From the NCBI GenBank assembly GCA_963575745.1, contig CAUYUJ010019627.1, positions 130,664-194,663 of the forward strand: 64,000 nt of DNA, written 5' to 3'. Under the pieces are notes generated by a model. It worked only from the letters and a program-made list of their open reading frames with translations. It was not told the DNA's origin and did not search any database. This DNA is from Prorocentrum cordatum. Taxonomy: Eukaryota; Sar; Dinophyceae; Prorocentrales; Prorocentraceae. Each line of letters starts with the position of its first letter. Position 1 is the stretch's first letter. The translations under genes were made by a program, and so were the position numbers. Of this stretch, positions 21,427-32,317 are shown in pieces.

Positions 21427-22244
21427 TGTCCTTGTGCGTCCCATGGGAGTCTGTTGAACAGCCCTGTCCTGTGTTACACGCCCCAGGGGCGCGAGGATCA
21501 TCGCGCTGCACGCGTTTCGGCCTGGACCGGACAGCTGCTCCTCACCGGTGGCCTTTTGCGAGGTCGCTCGCGGAGGTGGGCGCTCGTCGTCGCGCATCGC
21601 AGGGCGCGATGGGCGAAGCCAGGTGGCCTGATTTCACGAATTGGGCTCCGCTTGTACGGGTGCGTATTACCGTAGATTCGCCTCGGGTCGACCGACGGCG
21701 ACCCCGCCGCCTGGGTTCCACGTTGAACGCCGCCTGCGACCCAGAATCGGTCGATGTTGAACGATCTGACGCTTCGGAAGCGGCCGATCTATCAAGGTTG
21801 GAACGATTCCCGCAGTGTCAGGAACCAGAACCAGGGTCGACATGACACGAACCTGCCGTATGAGGTTGGCTGTGCTGCCCTCCAGTTCGGAGTCTCTTCG
21901 CAGGAGCGCGCCGCACCCGTGAAGGGACTTCGCTGACCTTCGAGGAGGATTACAACACAGCAGCAGGATCTCTGTTTTTGAAGTTCAGTTGATTTCTTGA
22001 GCAGTCCAGATTCGGGGAGACGTGCGACTCGAGTGCGCCGTCGCTTGTTGACGGCCCCGTCCTAGATGTTTAAGGGCCGAGTCTCCGTGAGATGATTGCA
22101 GCGGGAGTTCGTGCCAAATTCCAGGTTAGTCTCGTCATTTTCCTGACGGCCCCGTCAAGCCAACCCGCGTCCCCCAGAACCGAGTTCAACGCCCCACCGA
22201 TGGATAGGTCGATGCGTCTGGAGAGCTATTCTCCACGCCGGCGA
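21427..22244. other. No gene recognised
   Basis: Mixed-composition DNA with only short unsupported frames. Confidence 0.4.
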
Positions 22245-22261
22245 GGTGTGTGTGTGTGTGC

Positions 22262-22302
<41 letters not shown>

Positions 22303-22402
22303 AGTGTTTGTGTGTTTGTGTGTTTGTGTGTTTGTGTGTTTGTGTGTTTGTGTGTTTGTGTGTGTTGTATGTTGTGTATGTGTGCGTGTGTGTCTGCGTG
22401 AA
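22245..22402. repeat. TG / TGTTTG microsatellite
   Basis: TG tract turning into regular TGTGTTTG octamers near 22310-22365. Confidence 0.95.
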
Positions 22403-22569
22403 CCCCCAACCTCCCGACTTTCGGAATCGGGGTTGAAAGTTCGTGCCAGGGAGGCGGGTGGGCCAGTTCCAGCGAGGACGGGTTTTTGAGTGCGGGGAGG
22501 CGATGCCAAAGCGGTGGAGGCTAGGGTTCCTTGGAGCAAACAAGCGTGCATAAAACACGCTCTCTCAGA

Positions 22570-22749
22570 TACAGTCGGGGCCCTGAAGAAGGAACCCTTT
22601 TCGTTGGGGAGGGGCTCCGCGTTCCTTAATCGTTTCGCAGCTTGCCTTGGATTTTCCAGAGGCTTTCGGTACGAAATCGAAGTTCAACTTATGGAAACTA
22701 GGTGCCTCGTTCCTTATTTAGGGTTCCTTAGGCCAACGCCTCGACTGTA
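22570..22749 (+). mobile_element. Family B element, complete copy 2
   Basis: 180 bp, the same length as the copy at 21247. Starts TACAGTCGGGGC and ends GCCTCGACTGTA. The interior matches copy 1 with scattered substitutions and no large indel. Confidence 0.85.
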
Positions 22750-22977
22750 TTCTGATCACCCTCTGAATCTTTGGCACGTGCTGCGTTCGAGGCACGGGCT
22801 CCCGCCGTCTGTCCCGCAGGGTTGAGCGCCTCCTCGCCCTGCTCGACAGTGGCCGCGACCCAGACCCCGATCCGCGGACGAGGACGCGTCCGACCCTGAG
22901 GTGCCGGGCGAGGCTGCGCGTGGGGGCCAGCCTCCCCACCCCGCCCAGCATCGTGGGCATTATTCGGGTAAGTTTGA

Positions 22978-23132
22978 GTCGGGCCTGTCCCTCTCCAGGG
23001 GGAATAGTCAAAAATACGTATAAAAAAGAATCAGGGGAGTATTGTTTCAGTATTGTTTGACCATTTTGGAGTATTGTTTGAGTATTTGTTCATTGTTCGT
23101 CGAGAATCCCCCTGTCGGGGGACACGCCCGAC
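22978..23132. mobile_element. Family A element
   Basis: Left end GTCGGGCCTGTCCCTC then TCCAGGGGGAATAG, preceded by TTGA. Right end CCCCCTGTCGGGGGACAC then GCCCGAC, followed by TTAA. The interior has GACCATTTTGGAGTATTG shared with the 27.0-kb copy. Confidence 0.75.
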
Positions 23133-23456
23133 TTAAGGGTAGGTTCGCGAGCGTGAGACGTTCAACAAAAAGCATGTGTACAGCGTTACAGGCGAAGGCC
23201 CCCTTGAGCGGCTCCCTGGCGGGGGCGCCGAGCCGGCTTCTTCCGATCTTCTCGCGCGTTCCAGTGCGGAATTCCACCCCGCAGGGCGACAAGATCTATA
23301 CACACACAGCCACCGCCGCTCGCCAGGCCCGTCCTGGGGGCAGGAGCTGTGTCTGTGCCTCCCCTTCCGAGCCAGGGGGGCCTGTATACACCCGCTGTCC
23401 TCTTGCACGCAGGGCAACGTGCCTTCCGCTTGCCCCGATTAGCCTCACGCTGGAGC

Positions 23457-23580
23457 GGAGGAGGAGGAGGAGGAGGAGGAAGAGGAGGAGGAGGAGGAGG
23501 AGGAGGATGAGGAGGAGGCGGAGGGGGGAACACCTCCTCCTCCTCCTCCTCCTCCTCCTCCTCCTCCTCCTCATCCTCCT
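23457..23580. repeat. GGA tract abutting a CCT tract (large potential hairpin)
   Basis: About 65 bases of GGA are followed, after GGGGGGAACA, by about 45 bases of CCT. The two halves are complementary. Confidence 0.85.
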
Positions 23581-23827
23581 GAGGACTGCCTCTGCCTCGC
23601 CGCCGACGGAAACATAATACACCCGCGGATCGGAGCGGCAGGGCGGCCGCTGGCTGGGCCCGCGCCCCCCTCCGCCGCCCCCCCCCCCACGAGGTGGCCG
23701 CGGCCAGCCCGCCGCGGCTCGGTGACCGCGCCCGCGAGGAGGCCCGCGGCGCGGGTCCCCTCGGCGCGGTGCTGCTCTTCAGCCCCAGCAGGCACGGCCA
23801 GGCCCCGCCGCGGTGCCCCGCGGCAGC

Positions 23828-24236
23828 GGGCTCCTCCTCCTCCTCCCCATTCCTCCTCCCTCCTCCTCCCTCCTCCTCACCTCCTCCATCCTCCTCCTCC
23901 TATCCTCCTCATCCTCCTCCTCCTCTCTCCTCCTCCTCCTCCTCCTGCTCCTCCTCTCCTCCTCTCCCTCCTCCTCCTCCCTCCTCTCCCTCCCTCCCTC
24001 CCTCCCTCCCTCCCTCCCTCCCTCCCTCCCTCCTCCTCCTCCCTCCCTCCCTCCTCCTCTCCCTCCCTCTCCTCCTCCTCCTCCTCCGCCTCCTCCTCCT
24101 CCTCCTCCTCCTCCTCCTCCTCCTCCTCCTCCTCCTCCTCCTCCTCCCCCTCCTCCTCCTCCCTCCTCCGCATCCTCCGCCTCCTGCTCCCTCCTCCGCC
24201 TCCTCCTCCTCTCCTCATCCTCCTCCTCCTTCGCTG
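23828..24236. repeat. CCT / CCCT microsatellite
   Basis: Some 400 bases of CCT with a CCCT run near 23985-24035. Long Ser/Leu/Pro frames on plus and Glu/Gly/Arg frames on minus are repeat products. Confidence 0.95.
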
Positions 24237-24740
24237 CTGCGGGCGGCGCGCGCGCGGTGGCGGGCGGCGGCGGGCGGCGCGCCCGCGGCCACGGCGGCCG
24301 CGCGGCGGCGGCGGGCGGCGCGCTCGCGGCCATCAGATCGACGGCGCGTAGTTTGGTATCGATCGGGCGTGTGCACGTTGCCGTGGCGAGGATCATCGAG
24401 GAACGTCCTGGTCATCTTGCGGAAATCAAAAAGACAAAACGGCATCAACATAAACTTTGGGCGCTCCGCGCGGTCTTCTATAATGGCATGATCAATGCTC
24501 GAAGCCGAACAATGCACTACGAGTGGACGTCCGAGCGATGGCGAGGGACGAGTGACCTTTCGGCGGAGTGGTCTTGTGTGCGGGCTCATCGGGGCCGCCC
24601 CCCCCGATCGCGGAGCCTGATGCGCTAATGAGCGGTTGCCTTCGCGCGTGGGTTTGGCCACCTTGTGCCCCCTTGGTCCGCGCACCAAAGGTCACTCTCG
24701 CTTAGGGTTTTTTTGTCAAGGAATGAAAAATCATGTGGTT
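24237..24740. other. GC-rich DNA with a diverged family F relative, no gene
   Basis: GATCGGGCGTGTGCACG near 24359, GAGGATCATCGAGG near 24389 and GGACGTCCGAGCGATGG near 24526 follow the order of family F with a larger interior. A decayed or insertion-bearing copy is likely. Confidence 0.4.
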
Positions 24741-24848
24741 CCGACAATTGAAGTTCACTAAGCGGCCTTAGGCGGTTACTAAACAGCCCTGCATGGTTCG
24801 ATTCCTTCCTTGGGTACGGTTACTAATGGCTTCGCCTATCGGTTTGAT
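24741..24848. repeat. Dispersed repeat family K, copy 4
   Basis: AAGTTCACTAAGCGGCC, GGCGGTTACTAAACAGCCC and ATTCCTTCCTTGGG follow the order of the 10.8-kb copy, at lower similarity. Confidence 0.45.
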
Positions 24849-25452
24849 TTTCCCGTTCAAATTGTGCGAGTAGCCAATCCGATGTGGGCGTCACCAGTCT
24901 CGGGGGTGGGGGTGCGGGCGGTGGGGGCACGCGGCGGCGGCGGCGGTAACCCTCAGACCCCAGGCGTGGATCCAAGAAATCCGCGCGGATCGTCCACAAT
25001 TTCTGTGTAGGATGCTTCCTCTTTTTAAAAAAAGAAAAAAAGCAGGACGACAAGTTAGCCCTAGGCGGGGATCGAGATCGCCAAGGCCTCGAGTTGCGCA
25101 CACATTGCGACCTTGACGACGGAGCGGCGGCGGCGTCGTCGCTGAAGCCTTTGGGGTACGATGTTCGGGGGGTGAGATGTTTAGGCGTGTTCGGTTTCCG
25201 CGTCTCCCTCGGCGTCGGCGTCGATACAGAGAAACTGGGACTGAGATCGGGCGTGATAAGCTCGAAGTTGGCAATTGGCCCGTGGGAGCGCGAGGATGAT
25301 CGCTTATCGCGTGTCACGGCCCGGGCCAGACTGGCTACCCGTCTCAACCCGGCGGGGGGGGGGTTCGCGACGGGCGCGAAGATCAGAACCGCGGCGCCGC
25401 GCCTTTCGGGGAGAGTGTGTTTGTTCCCCACCCGACAGGTTGAGGTCGTGAG
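24849..25452. other. No gene recognised
   Basis: GC-rich. ATCCAAGAAATCCGCGCGG near 24970 matches one arm of family G. Overlapping frames on both strands are unsupported. Confidence 0.4.
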
Positions 25453-25469
25453 ATTGTTGTTGTTGTTGT

Positions 25470-25532
<63 letters not shown>

Positions 25533-25545
25533 CGTTGTTTGTGGT
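25453..25545. repeat. TTGCTG hexanucleotide repeat
   Basis: GTT run followed by about 11 TTGCTG units. The minus strand reads as poly-Gln or Asn-Ser. Confidence 0.95.
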
Positions 25546-25581
25546 GTGTGTGTGTGTAAAACAGGCCTCCCGGCCCGCCCG

Positions 25582-25920
25582 CCCTGCATACCGCGGCCAC
25601 CAGACCCCCAGGCTCCCGATAATCCCTGGTGGTCCCGCCCCTTTCCCCTCGCCCTGCATACCGAAGCTGCCAGATCTCGAGGCATCCGATAAGCCATGGT
25701 GGTCCTGCCCCCCGCCCCGCCCTGTAATCCGCGGCCGCCAGATCCCCAGGCTCCCGATAATCCCTGGTGGTCCCGCCCCAGGCGCCGACTCGCCCACTCC
25801 GCATACTGCGGCCGCCAGATCCCCAGTTCCCCCGATAGTCCCTGATGGTCCCGCCCCCTGCGTCGACTCGCCCACTCTGCATACCGCGGCCGCCAGATCC
25901 CCAGTCCCCCACAGAACAGA
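25582..25920. repeat. 68-78 bp tandem array, five units
   Basis: CTGCATACCGCGGCC-like starts near 25582, 25655, 25723, 25799 and 25877, each followed by CCAGATCCCCAGGCTCCC, GATAATCCCTGGTGGTC and CCGCCCC. The minus strand stays open as a Gly/Trp-rich frame across the array. I attribute this to the repeat. Confidence 0.8.
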
Positions 25921-25924
25921 GCAT

Positions 25925-26440
25925 AACACCACTTCACCGAACATAATATATCCGAGCATAATATTTCATATCTTGACAGACCATATCGTAACATAACATA
26001 CCATGAAAGAGCCTTGCATAGCATAGCATAGCATCACAACACATCTGATTCCATAACATGACAATCAACATACCGTAGAAGAGCCCTTCATAACTGCACA
26101 TACAAAACAGAGCATGCCACATCATCACATAGCATTGCACAGCATGTCATAACACAGCACAGAATTGCAACGCATAATATTGCAAATGGGAGCATGTATG
26201 ACATGACGTGGCATATCATAACATGGCATGACATAACTTCGCATTACATACTACACCACGACATAACAAGCCACATCATGACACTGCAACGCAGCACACA
26301 TCGTTCAACACCATGACACATTATAACATTGCAGAACGCGGCATCTAATGCTATCTCATAGCAGAACGTAGTAACACTATAAGCTATGGCATAAGTGGCC
26401 ACACATAGCAAATCATAACACCACACCTCACAACACAACT
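25925..26440. repeat. Degenerate CATAA/GCATA pentanucleotide array
   Basis: AT-rich CATAACATAGCAT-type repeat over about 500 bases. The reverse-complement motif family (TGCTA, TATGC) forms the 58.0-kb intronic array. Confidence 0.85.
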
Positions 26441-26990
26441 TGTGGTATGGCTCGACCGACGCACTGGCCGAGACCACCGCGCCCCGCGCACACCGTTCCA
26501 ATGAGCGCGCGCGCCTTCGGGATCAAGCACCGACGGTTTCGGTGGGGATCGCTCGAAGCAAAATAAGGTACCCCCTGGGCCACAGCGCGCGTCGTGCCCC
26601 CCTCCCCCCCTCCCCCCCCCTTCCCGACCCGTAACGAGCTGCTTCCCCCTTCCAGTGCATCCCCGGCATTGCCGCAGTGCGGACCCATACGGCGGCGGGG
26701 GAGGGGCGTTAATTTCTGCCCCCCCATCCCGCCCCCCCATCCCTTGGGTGGCCTTCCATGGGAGCTCAAGATCAACGCACGACGAAGCACTGCATGCGAT
26801 TTCAGTTCATCGAAGGCCAATCCAGAACCACATGCCGCTGCTATTTAAGGTTCTTTGAAGCAGCTTAAGGCCAATGAAGGCGCCGCAGCGCGCCTTATTT
26901 GGCCGCATTTGGCTCAAACCGAGAGCAACATGATTACCGTGAGGTCCCATGAACAGCCACCCAACATCCACCCCGTCCCCATAACGTTAC
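26441..26990. other. No gene recognised
   Basis: C-rich tracts at 26590-26625 and 26710-26750. The sequence GCATTTGGCTCAAAC near 26904 vaguely resembles the end of the dinoflagellate spliced leader but is not a match. Confidence 0.4.
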
Positions 26991-27137
26991 GTCGGGCCTG
27001 TTCCTCTGCAGGGGGGATATTCAAAGATAGTGAAACATAGTCTGGGGACCTTTTTTTGACCATTTTTGAGCATGTTTGGAATCTGTTTTGAGATTTTTGG
27101 TTTCGCCCAAATTCCCCTGTGGGGGGACACGCCCGAC
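26991..27137. mobile_element. Family A element
   Basis: Left end GTCGGGCCTGTTCCTC then TGCAGGGGGGATATTC, preceded by TTAC. Right end CCCCTGTGGGGGGACACG then CCCGAC, followed by TTAA. Confidence 0.8.
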
Positions 27138-27294
27138 TTAACCATAACGCCCGTCATCGCCTCGCCGCGAATCCAGCAAATATTCGGGGGCGCGCCGGGC
27201 GCGAATGTCTGGCAACCCACAGATTACCAGAGCGGAGGGCGGGCACCCGTGCCCTCTGCCTCCTCAGCCCTCGAATCACTCTTCCCCTCTGCTG

Positions 27295-27447
27295 CCTCCT
27301 CTCCCCTCCTCTTCCTCCTCCTCCCCCCTTTTCTTCCTCCTCTTCCTCCTCCTCTGGTGTCGCCGCCTCCTCCTCCTCCTCCTCCTCCTCCTCCCTCTTT
27401 TCCTCCTCCTCCTCCTCCTCCTCCTCCTCCTCCTCCTCCTCCTCCAA
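27295..27447. repeat. CCT microsatellite
   Basis: CCT tract with CCTCTGGTGTCGCCGCC near 27350, a partial match to the sequence repeated at 32.2 and 37.3 kb. Confidence 0.85.
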
Positions 27448-27545
27448 TCACTTCTCCCTGTCGCACCCGGAGGCCAGTTTCTAGGGCGGGCCGAGCGTTT
27501 CGCCTGAGAGACTTCCTCATGATCTATGGCTCTGAAGCTTAAGCA

Positions 27546-28140
27546 CTGCGACGGCTTCGCCGCTGGAGGGCGGGCCGGTTTTCACACTGTGGCTCTCGAC
27601 TTTAGCGCCGCGCGCATCATGGGCCTGTTTTCCACCACCACCACCATAAGTTGGAGGGGGGAAGGAGGTAGAGGATGAGGAGGAGGACGAGGAGGAGGAG
27701 GAGGAGGAGGAGGACCCCCTCCCCCTCCCACTTATGGTAGTGGTGGTGGAAAACACGCCCACCAGCGCATTTTCATAATTCTGCAAGGGTTTAGCAGGTT
27801 GAGGGCGGTTCCGTTTCAACAGGTGGTTCTCGCTCAAGCGCCGCGCACATGCTTCTTACAATGTTGCAAGAGCGCTTCACGGATTGAGGGCGGCCCGTTT
27901 TCACAACGTGGTTTTCGCTTTAGCGTCACGCACATTCGCTGTTTAAAGAAAATGCAAGAGTTTAGCGGGTTGAGGGTGGTTCGTTTTCAACACGTGGTTC
28001 TAGCTTCAGCTCCTCGCAGATTCATTTTAAACATTTACAACAGTTTCACGGATTGGATGCGGTTCCTTTTCAAAATGTGGTTCTCTTGTTAACGCCACGC
28101 ACATTCGTTTCAAATTTGCGCAAGAGTTTCACGGATTCCC
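27546..28140. repeat. 82-bp tandem array, about five units
   Basis: Units carry GCAAGAGTTTCACGG, ATTGAGGGCGG, CGTTTTCACAACGTGG, TTCTCGCTTTAGCGCC and CGCACATTCG, and begin near 27546, 27783, 27868, 27955 and 28035. The first unit is separated from the second by an inverted-repeat insertion. Confidence 0.75.
27617..27768. mobile_element. Foldback element inserted in the 82-bp array
   Basis: TGGGCCTGTTTTCCACC, ACCACCACCATAAGTTGG and AGGGGG on the left pair with CCCCCTCCC, ACTTATGGTAGTGG and TGGTGGAAAACACGCCCA on the right. The arms are about 40 bp, around a GGA-rich loop. The array unit is broken at this point. Confidence 0.75.
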
Positions 28141-28464
28141 ATGGTCAGCGTATCAGGTATAGTGTTTTGGAAGGGTTCAGGGTTATGAGGGCGGAACAGT
28201 TACGTTGATGCGCGGCGTTGCAGTCCCAGGATTGGCGTTCTGGCGCGATTCCGGATCGCCAAGGCGCAACAATCAGGCTGATCCGTGGCGTTGCAATCCC
28301 GGAGTAATATTTTGTCATGCTTCATGGTCTTGGAACGGTTGTCTTCCAACGAGGCAGTTCTTTCTGTGGAGCTGAACCGTTGTAGGGGCCTATGTAGAGA
28401 GCTTGAAGGGAGAGTTGATTCCTCTCGCTTCGCGGGGTGCACGTCCGGAGCACGTACAGTCACG

Positions 28465-29335
28465 TCGTCGCGGAGCCTCTTGGGAGCCTCTTGGGGGCCT
28501 CCTGGAGGCCTCCTGAGAGCTTCCTTGGGCCTCTTGGGGACTTCTTTGGGGCCTCTCCCTCCTTTTTCATTGGCTTACGCCACACCGCCGACCCCTCGGG
28601 GCGGCAGCGATCGTCCCCCGCGTGGCCTGTCCGGACAGCCTGTGAGGCCCCTCTAGACACGTCCTGGAGCCCTCTTAGGACCGTCCCACCGTTCCCCCGG
28701 GCCGTTGTTATTGTTTCTGGGGCCGTCGTGGGGCGCCCGGAGGCCGTCGTGGAGCCTTTTGGAGAGTCTCTTGGGGTGCCAGAGGTCGATTTTGAAGGTT
28801 TACTGGGCCGTTGTGGGCCTCGTGGAAGCCCGAGAAGCGAATTTTATTCTTCAGGCTTCCGCCACATCCGCCGACCCCTTGGATTTTCCTCGGGATCGTT
28901 CACCACAGCTTCCTTGCAAACCGTGGGAAAATGAGGCTGTTCAGGGCCCGTCACAGCGAGAAGGGGAGCCGACATGGGTCGCAAACTGGCCCAGAGGGCT
29001 TCCAGACGGCCCAAGCGAACCCCAAGACGGCACAGGGAGGTTTTTTGGATTGTGTTTGGGGCCTTGCACGGGTGCCGGAGCCAGGGAAGTATGTTACACC
29101 CCGGAGACATCTTACGGTTGTCGGCGGTTTCCAAGCGGGATGTCCCGCTAACTGTTAATGTTCGGGGATGTTTGGGCTGACCTTGTCGATGGCAATGACG
29201 TCGTTGATGATCACGACACTGATGACGATGATCGGCTCCCTCTCCTCCTCTCCTCCTCCCCCTGCTCCTCCCTCCTGCTCCTCTTCCTGCCTCTCCTCCT
29301 CTGCCTTCTCCTGGGGGAAGAGTTTGGGGAGGGGG
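28465..29335. repeat. GGCC/CTTGGG-rich degenerate repeat, first part
   Basis: Consists of GGGCCTCTTGGGGGCC-like units with irregular spacing. Frames read as Leu-Gly-Pro-Trp-rich and persist because the repeat lacks stop triplets. A segment GGAAGCCCGAGAAGCG (28826) recurs at 31077 and 31453. Confidence 0.7.
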
Positions 29336-31066
29336 AACATCTCACACGCCGATGAACGTCTTGGGGCCCTCGAGGGCAATGTGCGGACCCTCTTGGAGGC
29401 GTCTTGGACCGTCTGGGAGCGGGTTTGGTGGGCTCTGGGGCCGTGCAGGAGCGGGGGTCACCCTCAAAGGCGCACGTGTGAAAAATATACGTTTTACAAA
29501 AGAAACGATCGATTTTTTTAACGTCTAGAGGGCCTCTTGGGGGGAATCTTGGATGCCTGTGGGGGCGTCTGGGGAGGCCTCGTGAGCCGTCGGGAGGTCG
29601 TCGTCGATGTTTCTGATCGCTCTTGGACCGTCTGGGACCATGTGGAGCTTCGGGGAGGCAGCTCGGAACGCTCCTGGAACGCTCTTGGGGCCATTTTCGG
29701 AGCCGTGATGGGCCGTCTTGGACGCCTGTTGGCCCATCTTGGGCCCTCTAGGGGTCTGCCGGGGACCCTCTGCGAGGCTTCTGGGGCCGTCTGGGAGCGG
29801 GTTTGGGAGCCTCTTGGGCCGTCGGGGAGCATCGGAAAGATCCAAAGCTGAATTTTTAAAAAATGTACACGTCACGAAGGGAATGGCCCAATTTTGGCGT
29901 CTAGGGACCCTTGTGGAACGCATCTCGGAGGCCCTCAGGGGAACTCGTGGGGACCTCTTCTGCCGTCGAGGACGCCTCGTGGCCCGTCTTCGGGCAAACT
30001 TGGACGTCTTGGAGCGCTCGTGGGGCGTCCCAAACCCATGTCGAGGCCACCAGACGCGTCCCTACACGAATTCCACGTGTTTTTCAACGTTTTTCGGGAG
30101 CGGATGAGACCTCCGGGGGGTTCCGGGCCGTCCGGGGCCGTAGGCTACCAGACGCGTCCCTACACGAATTTCGCGTGTTTTTCAACGTTTTTCGGGAGCG
30201 GATGAGACCTCCGGGGGATTCCGGGCCGTCCGGGGCCGTCCGACCGGACCCCCCCCCCTCCAAATGGACCGGACCGGGCTCCCGGGGGAGGGGTTTGGGG
30301 AGGGGGAACATTTCACACGCCGATGAACGTGTTGGGGCCCTCGAGGGCTATGTACGGACCCTCTTGGAGGCGTCTTGGACCGTCTGGGAGCGGGTTTGGG
30401 GGGCTCTGGGGCCGTGCAGGAGCGGGGGTCACCCCCAAAGGCGCACGTGTGAAAAAAATACGTTTTACAAAGGAAACGATCGATTTTTTTAACGTCTAGA
30501 GGGCCTCTTGGGGGGAATCTTGGATGCCTGTGGGGGCGTCTGGGGAGGCTGAGCCGTCGGGAGGTCGTCGTCGATGTTTCTGATCGCTCTTGGACCGTCT
30601 GGGACCATGTGGAGCTTCGGGGAAGCAGCTCGGAACGCTCCTGGAACGCTCTTGGGGCCGTTTTCGGAGCCCTCTTGGGCCGTCTTGGACGCCTGTTGGC
30701 CCATCTTGGGCCCTCTAGGGGTCTGTGGGGGGCCCTCTGCGAGGCTTCTGGGGCCGTCTGGGAGCGGGTTTGGGAGCCTCTTGGGCCGTCGGGGAGCATC
30801 GGAAAGATCCAAAGCTGAATTTCTAAAAAATGTACACGTCACGAAGGGAATGGCCCAATTTTGGCGTCTAGGGACCCTTGTGGAACGCATCTCGGAGGCC
30901 CTCGGGGGAGCTCGTGGGGACCTCTTCTGCCGTCGAGGACGCCTCGTGGTCCGTCTTCGGGCAAACTTGGACGTCTTGGAGCGCTCGTGGGGCGTCCCAA
31001 ACCCATGTCGAGGCCACCAGACGCGTCCCTACACGAATTCCATGTGTTTTTCCACGTTTTTCGGGT
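29320..31066. repeat. 970-bp tandem duplication in the GGCC/CTTGGG-rich DNA
   Basis: The order GGGGAACATCTCACACGCC (29333), ACGTCTAGAGGGCCTC (29521) and GAAGGGAATGGCCC (29876) recurs at 30303, 30491 and 30844, a shift of about 970 bp with few differences. Differences include a short deletion near 30550 and an extra CTACCAGACGCGTCCC block at 30145 in the first unit. High similarity suggests a recent event. The similar boundary motif GGGGGAGGGTTTTGGGG appears again near 32106. Confidence 0.85.
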
Positions 31067-32060
31067 GGGCCTCGTGGAAGCCCGAGAAGCGAATTTTATT
31101 GAAAATGTGAGTTCCCCCCCGGGAATGGGACGGATTTTGCTTGTGGAGGCCTGCTTGGAGCGCCTCGGGGTCGCGTTTTCAAACGTCTTGGACGCCCATG
31201 GGGCTGTCTGGAGGGAATCTTGGGCGGTTTGGACCGAATCGTCCTCCGCATGGGCCGTCCGGACAGCTCTTGGAAGCCCTCTTGGCCCGTTTTGGAGCCC
31301 TCTTGGGACCGTCCTGCGGCTTTCCTAAGCCGTTGCTATGGTTTCTGAAGCCTTCGTGGATCGCCCGGAAGCCGTCTTGGAACCTTCTTGGGGGCCTTTT
31401 CGGGTGACAGGGGTCGATCGTGGATGTTTATTGGGCCGTTGTGGGACTTGTGGAAGCCCAAGAAGCGAATATATTGAAAATGTAAGTTATCCCCAGGGAA
31501 TGGGACGGTTTTTGCTTGTGGAGGCCTGCTTGGAGCGTCTCGTGGTCACGTTTTCAAACGTCGTGGACACCCATGGGGCCGTCTGGCGGCGATCTTGGGC
31601 GGTTTGGACCATCCGGACAGCCTTTGGGGGCCCATTCGCCCCGTTTTGGAGCCCTCGTGGGACCGTCCTGCGGCTTTTCGTAAGCCGTTGCTGTGGTTTC
31701 GTGGATCGCGCGGACGCCGTCTTGGAGCCTTTTTGGGAGCCTCTTGGGTTGGCGAGAGTCGATATTGGAGGCTTCTTGGGCCGTCTTGCGCCGCGTGAAA
31801 GCCGAATGGGCGAATGTGCTGAAAATGTACGTTGCCCCATGGAAATCTACATATTTTTGCTTCTGGAGGGTCTCTTTGGGGCGCCTCGTAATATTGTTTC
31901 AAACGTTTTAGGGGCTTATGGAGCCGTGTGGAAGCAATCTTCGGCGTTCTGGGGCGATCTTTCGTCGATTCGCAGCTCTCTTGGACCGTTCCGGGAACCT
32001 TTGGAACCTTTTTGGCTTGTTTTGGGGCTTCTTGAGGCTCCAAGTGTGCGGATGATGGAT
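31067..32060. repeat. Three diverged 355-370 bp tandem units
   Basis: GAAAATGT followed by GGGAATGGGACGG, TTTTGCTTGTGGAGG, CCTGCTTGGAGCG and TTTTCAAACGTC starts at about 31100, 31473 and 31823. The same signature in shorter form appears in the 970-bp units. One frame is open through most of it and is rejected as a gene. Confidence 0.75.
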
Positions 32061-32204
32061 TTGCCCCCCACCCCCCACCCCTCCAAACTGGCTGGACCAG
32101 GCCCCCGGGGGAGGGTTTTGGGGAGGGGGACGCATCTCACACGCCGTGTTCCCAAGGGGTCGGCGCATTCCAGCATCGTTGGTGGCCCTCGGGTTTGCAC
32201 TGGT

Positions 32205-32317
32205 CCTCCTCCTCCTCCTCCTCCTCCTCCTCCTCCTCCTCCTCCTCCTCCTCTGGTGTCTCCTCTGTTTCCTCCTCCTCCCCCCCCCCGTGGCTGCCGC
32301 GAGCCCGGGGCGCCCGC
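32205..32317. repeat. Direct repeat 1, at the break point of the retroelement EEP domain
   Basis: CCT tract plus CTCTGGTGTCTCCTCTG, TTTCCTCCTCC, a C-run and CGTGGCTGCCGCGAGCCC then GGGGCGCCCGCG. The non-microsatellite part is the same, base for base as far as I can read, at 37316-37410. Confidence 0.85.

Noticed and set aside
23694-24628. Ser/Pro/Leu-rich frames of 200-270 codons
   Set aside because: Produced by the CCT/CCCT tract at 23828-24236.
26895-26925. Possible relic of the dinoflagellate spliced leader
   Set aside because: Only the TTTGGCTCAA core matches; the rest differs by several bases and there is no retroposed cDNA beside it.
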